Shown: positions 61,893 to 64,000 of the stretch, piece by piece | Numbering within the stretch: the stretch's first letter is position 1 | Layout of the letters: each line of letters begins with the position of its first letter | Assembly: GCA_030834095.1 (NCBI GenBank) | Contig: JAURGA010000005.1 | Coordinates: 1-64,000, forward strand | Direction of reading: 5' to 3' | Length of the DNA: 64,000 nt | Source of the DNA: Candidatus Nanopelagicales bacterium | Lineage (GTDB): Bacteria; Actinomycetota; Actinomycetes; Nanopelagicales; Nanopelagicaceae | Position numbers and translations under genes: made by a program | The notes under the pieces: model-generated | Seen by the model: the letters and a program-made list of their open reading frames with translations, nothing else | What the model was told of the DNA's origin: nothing | Database searches by the model: none

Positions 61893-62987
61893 GTGTCTAA
61901 CCTCGACTTCTACAACGATGACCCAGTCGACTTCAAACGCCCAAAATCGAAGAAGCGCATCTCTGGAGTTCTAGCCCTTATCGCAGCGCTAATTGGTGGC
62001 ACTTTATATATTCAAACTACTCTTGCTGCAAATATCTCACTTAACTCAGGCTCAGTTGAATTTGGTCAAGGTATTACCCAGACCGTTGCCTGCTCGGGAT
62101 CACAATCTTTAACAATAACTCCACTCTCAACTTTTGTTAATGCAAGTGGCGGAGGGTCATATAAGTTCTCCGGAATAACAGTCGATAACATCCCAACTAG
62201 CTGTCAAGATACCGACTTCACCTTCTCTGCCTACAACAACGTTGCTGCAAGCGCAGCGCAAGCGATCTTTAATACTTCAAGTACTAGAGCCGTTGTTTAT
62301 ATGACAAGTACTAACGCATTTGAAGTCGGAACCGGTGGCAGCGGGCTAAGCGTTGCAACAAACTCAGCATCATCATTTACCCTCACCTTCACAGCCCCAG
62401 TTGCCCCATCAAGTGCTGTCAATAAAGTAACTGTTGAGAGCGCAGCGCATACGGCAATCACTTATAACGTAGGAGATACGGGTCCAGGCGGTGGAAAGAT
62501 TTTCTATGTTGCAGATACATCATTTTCTTGCGGTCCAACCCTGAACTTAAGTTGTAATTACCTAGAGGCAGCACCGCCTCTCTGGAATGCTGGTGGGGCA
62601 GACCCCGGTCTAACTTGGGCTCAAAGCACTTATTTCACTACATCCGTCGGCGGAACTGAAACTGGAATCGGTCTGGGTTTTCAAAATACCCGAGCAATTA
62701 TTTTGCAAGGAAATACCGATACTGCCACCTCTGCTGCAGCACTAGCCGATGCATATACGGTCACAGTTTCCGATGTTGTCTATGACGATTGGTATCTGCC
62801 ATCAAAGAATGAACTAAATAATCTTCGGGATAAGCGAGTAACTGTTGGTGGTTTTGCGAACTACTACTACTGGTCTTCATCTCAGTACAATGCGTCCAAT
62901 GCGTGGTCCCATAACTTCTCCCAGGTCAGCCCAACCGCCGTTGGCAAGAACGGCCCCTTCTACATTCGTCCAATTCGAGCTTTTTAG
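61893..62987 (+). CDS. Secreted or membrane-anchored surface protein with C-terminal DUF1566/Lcl-like domain (paralogue of 5127-6218)
   Basis: DFYNDDP N-terminus, TM, GDTGPGGGKIFYV, DWYLPSKNELNNL, YWSSSQYN, terminal RPIRAF. Confidence 0.8.
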   Translation: MSNLDFYNDDPVDFKRPKSKKRISGVLALIAALIGGTLYIQTTLAANISLNSGSVEFGQGITQTVACSGSQSLTITPLSTFVNASGGGSYKFSGITVDNIPTSCQDTDFTFSAYNNVAASAAQAIFNTSSTRAVVYMTSTNAFEVGTGGSGLSVATNSASSFTLTFTAPVAPSSAVNKVTVESAAHTAITYNVGDTGPGGGKIFYVADTSFSCGPTLNLSCNYLEAAPPLWNAGGADPGLTWAQSTYFTTSVGGTETGIGLGFQNTRAIILQGNTDTATSAAALADAYTVTVSDVVYDDWYLPSKNELNNLRDKRVTVGGFANYYYWSSSQYNASNAWSHNFSQVSPTAVGKNGPFYIRPIRAF

Positions 62988-63151
62988 CCCTTCATTTATT
63001 TACCTATTCACCTTTTAAATTTTGAATGGGTGAATGATTTGTTGGATTATGAAACCCTTGGTCGTGAGCGTGGACGATACCTAATTTGTCTTCAGAGGGG
63101 AATATACCTATCTGTGATCTGGTTTAAGTTATTGGGATAAGGGAGATAGTT

Positions 63152-63504
63152 TTGAAACAATTCAAGAAGGGCTGGTGGAGAATTCAGCCTAAAGGATCAG
63201 GTCTTACAAGTGGGGCGGAATTTGGACTGCGAATCAACCGTATAGTTTTGTTAGTGAATCTGAATTTAATATGGACATTACTTTGAATGAACAATTCAAC
63301 CCAACCGAGTGGACGTATCCGATTGATAACGGAATTGAAGCGCGAATGCCTTTCTATCAACCTGGGCAGTGCTACGTTCTATCGACCACAAACGACAATT
63401 GGTGGTGGGGAACAATTGTTTCGACGTGCGGCTGGACCCCGGCCCCCTGGATCGAAGGCACAGGCGGGCAAGACCCCGGAATCATTTGGTATTGGGTCCG
63501 ATGA
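63152..63504 (+). pseudogene. Small Trp-rich protein, apparently frameshifted near 63193-63210
   Basis: SD GGGAG plus TTG start (MKQFKKGWWRIQPKGSGL) in one frame; SYKWGGIWTANQPYSFVSESEFNMDITLNEQF... to WYWVR in another. Confidence 0.4.
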
Positions 63505-63536
63505 CGACTGAATCTAGGTTCGTCTAAACTCAACAC

Positions 63537-64000
63537 GTGAGGCTCAGGGTTAAATCCGCGATTACTTCGGTAATCCTTGCTGGGCTTGCATCGGTGTTTA
63601 TTTCAGCACCTGCACATGCCGCTGTTTCGACTTTGAATTTAGCATCTACAACCGCAAATGCTGCTGTTGATCCTAACTTTCAAGTTGGAACCACATTAAG
63701 TGCAACGAGTTGGGCATCCGCATATGGTGCCACTCAATGGTGGGGAACAACATCAATTTCTGGTGGTGCTATTTCAAGTACCTGGATCGCATGTGACACC
63801 ACTCAAGGACAGACTTGCCAAAACACGACGAGGTATTTCAGATATCGATTCAACATGCCATCGGATTACTCATCCCCTTCGCTCACAATCAAGTGGCTTG
63901 TAGATAATTCTGGCTCAATTTATTTAAATGGAACACAAATTCCAAACTCAATTCACTCGGGTGGGAATAACAGCACTAACACGGCAACTAGAACAACGGG
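63537..64000 (+). CDS. 5' portion of a secreted protein with Sec signal peptide, running off the right edge
   Basis: GTG start; MRLRVKSAITSVILAGLASVFISAPAHAAVSTLNLASTTANAAVDPNFQVGTTLS...; open to window end, absent from ORF track. Confidence 0.75.
   Translation, partial: MRLRVKSAITSVILAGLASVFISAPAHAAVSTLNLASTTANAAVDPNFQVGTTLSATSWASAYGATQWWGTTSISGGAISSTWIACDTTQGQTCQNTTRYFRYRFNMPSDYSSPSLTIKWLVDNSGSIYLNGTQIPNSIHSGGNNSTNTATRTT

Noticed and set aside
63063-63085. gtggacgatac similarity to the tRNA-Val-like acceptor end
   Set aside because: Only an 11-bp match with no T-arm; too short to call a third att scar.
63700-63903. 67-aa plus-strand ORF
   Set aside because: Out of frame within the signal-peptide-bearing CDS starting at 63537.
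1-64000. CRISPR arrays, IS elements, prophage or defence systems
   Set aside because: No regularly spaced repeats, transposase, integrase, cas or known defence proteins were recognised in either strand.

Overview
The window is a gene-dense, low-to-mid GC bacterial chromosome segment. It looks like a streamlined actinobacterium, possibly of the freshwater acI/Nanopelagicales type; that placement is inferred from gene content and order, not computed. The backbone is housekeeping: enoyl-CoA hydratase/SDR; cobalt/nickel ECF transporter cbiMNQO; glnA; lipB-lipA-acyltransferase-DUF4191; MMPL transporter; 2-oxoacid dehydrogenase E2 and lpd; pepA; gcvT; BtuFCD under a cobalamin riboswitch; nadA; ErpA-like protein; a desulfurase-like/TusA pair; the ctaCDF-qcrBAC-ctaE respiratory block; a nucleoside uptake and salvage cluster (BMP/ABC, cdd, deoA, add, phosphohexomutase, PNP, tdk); a class III aminotransferase/mmsA pair; and LysE, GNAT, TetR, SDR and nitroreductase genes. 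The right end (about 60.7-64 kb) looks accessory, with two truncated tRNA 3' ends, gene debris and secreted proteins. Main points of interest: (1) two modular surface-protein paralogues 57 kb apart sharing an unusual N-terminal DFYNDDP motif before a single TM segment; (2) a cysteine-desulfurase-like protein that appears to lack the PLP lysine and PLP-stacking histidine but keeps the catalytic-Cys loop, coupled to TusA; (3) a cobalamin riboswitch whose expression hairpin overlaps the SD of btuF; (4) a cbiQ N-terminus that reads as coding but has no canonical start; (5) tRNA-fragment direct repeats marking a probable integration hotspot. No CRISPR array, IS element, rRNA or complete tRNA was recognised.
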